DNA from: Acidobacteriota bacterium
GTDB lineage: Bacteria; Acidobacteriota; Polarisedimenticolia; J045
NCBI GenBank assembly: GCA_030949985.1
Contig: JAUZRX010000021.1
Coordinates: 62,001-126,000, forward strand
Reading direction: 5' to 3'
DNA length: 64,000 bases
Made by a program: the position numbers and the translations under genes. This document shows positions 62,339-64,000 of the stretch, piece by piece. Within the stretch, counting starts at the first letter, position 1. Each line of letters starts with the position of its first letter. The notes below the pieces were generated by a model. That model had not been told where the DNA came from, made no database searches, and saw only the letters and a list, made by a program, of their open reading frames with translations.

Positions 62339-64000
<1,662 letters not shown>

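Overview
The window is a GC-rich, gene-dense bacterial chromosome segment. Most genes sit on short operons on both strands, often with 4-base start/stop overlaps. No rRNA, phage, insertion sequence or CRISPR array was seen. The best taxonomic hint is a secreted VWA protein (59705-61924) of the type described as the 'VWFA-related Acidobacterial domain'. Together with a VPS10/Asp-box protein, Fn3-tailed secreted S8 peptidases, an OPT transporter and AbgT, this suggests an Acidobacteriota-like, protein-degrading heterotroph. That placement is inference, not proof.

Layout. 1-8640: the C-terminal part of a sensor histidine kinase, an AbgT transporter behind NAD synthetase (minus), then an M29 aminopeptidase, an OPT oligopeptide transporter and ArfB (plus). 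8700-21660: a run of secreted proteins, namely a giant Asp-box/VPS10 protein, a small Cys-rich protein with a decayed paralogue beside it, and two large S8 peptidases with shared C-terminal modules. 21780-26850 (minus): an AI-2E family permease, LepA, an unknown membrane protein and a pilin-like protein. 27000-36000: Fpg, a secreted beta-propeller-like protein, a solitary HypC, an isoaspartyl peptidase/asparaginase, an EEP-family phosphodiesterase/nuclease, an NTF2-like lipoprotein, a NUDIX hydrolase and IlvE. 37000-45200: prolyl oligopeptidase, an aldo/keto reductase, an enlarged topoisomerase III and a class V PLP enzyme. 45260-48000 (minus): an NMP-kinase-like protein, a degenerate integron integrase and a Nif3-like protein. 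48100-51900: ornithine aminotransferase, a secreted HExxH protein and SufE. 51900-59680 (minus): HflC/HflK, a squalene/phytoene synthase, HutI, DivIVA, YggS, RNase HI, a zinc-ribbon protein and a CAT-anticodon tRNA; a small DUF4845-like gene lies on the plus strand. 59700-64000: the VWA protein, a ferredoxin, and RpoD running off the right edge.

How the genes fit together. Many encode steps of protein use: secreted S8 and HExxH peptidases, prolyl oligopeptidase, OPT uptake, M29 aminopeptidase, isoaspartyl peptidase, ornithine and branched-chain aminotransferases, and imidazolonepropionase. The rest is mostly housekeeping (NadE, LepA, Fpg, TopB, RNase HI, RpoD, HflKC).

The most unusual item is the solitary integron-type tyrosine recombinase at 46061-47065. 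Its frame is intact and it keeps the IntI-specific insertion, but it has lost the first catalytic Arg, the box II His, the His/Trp and the nucleophilic Tyr. No cassette array is visible beside it. Other points of interest are the Cys-rich gene/pseudogene pair, in-frame 15-18 bp tandem duplications in three secreted-protein genes, a hairpin that buries the ribosome binding site of the HExxH protein, and a topoisomerase III with four C-terminal repeat units.
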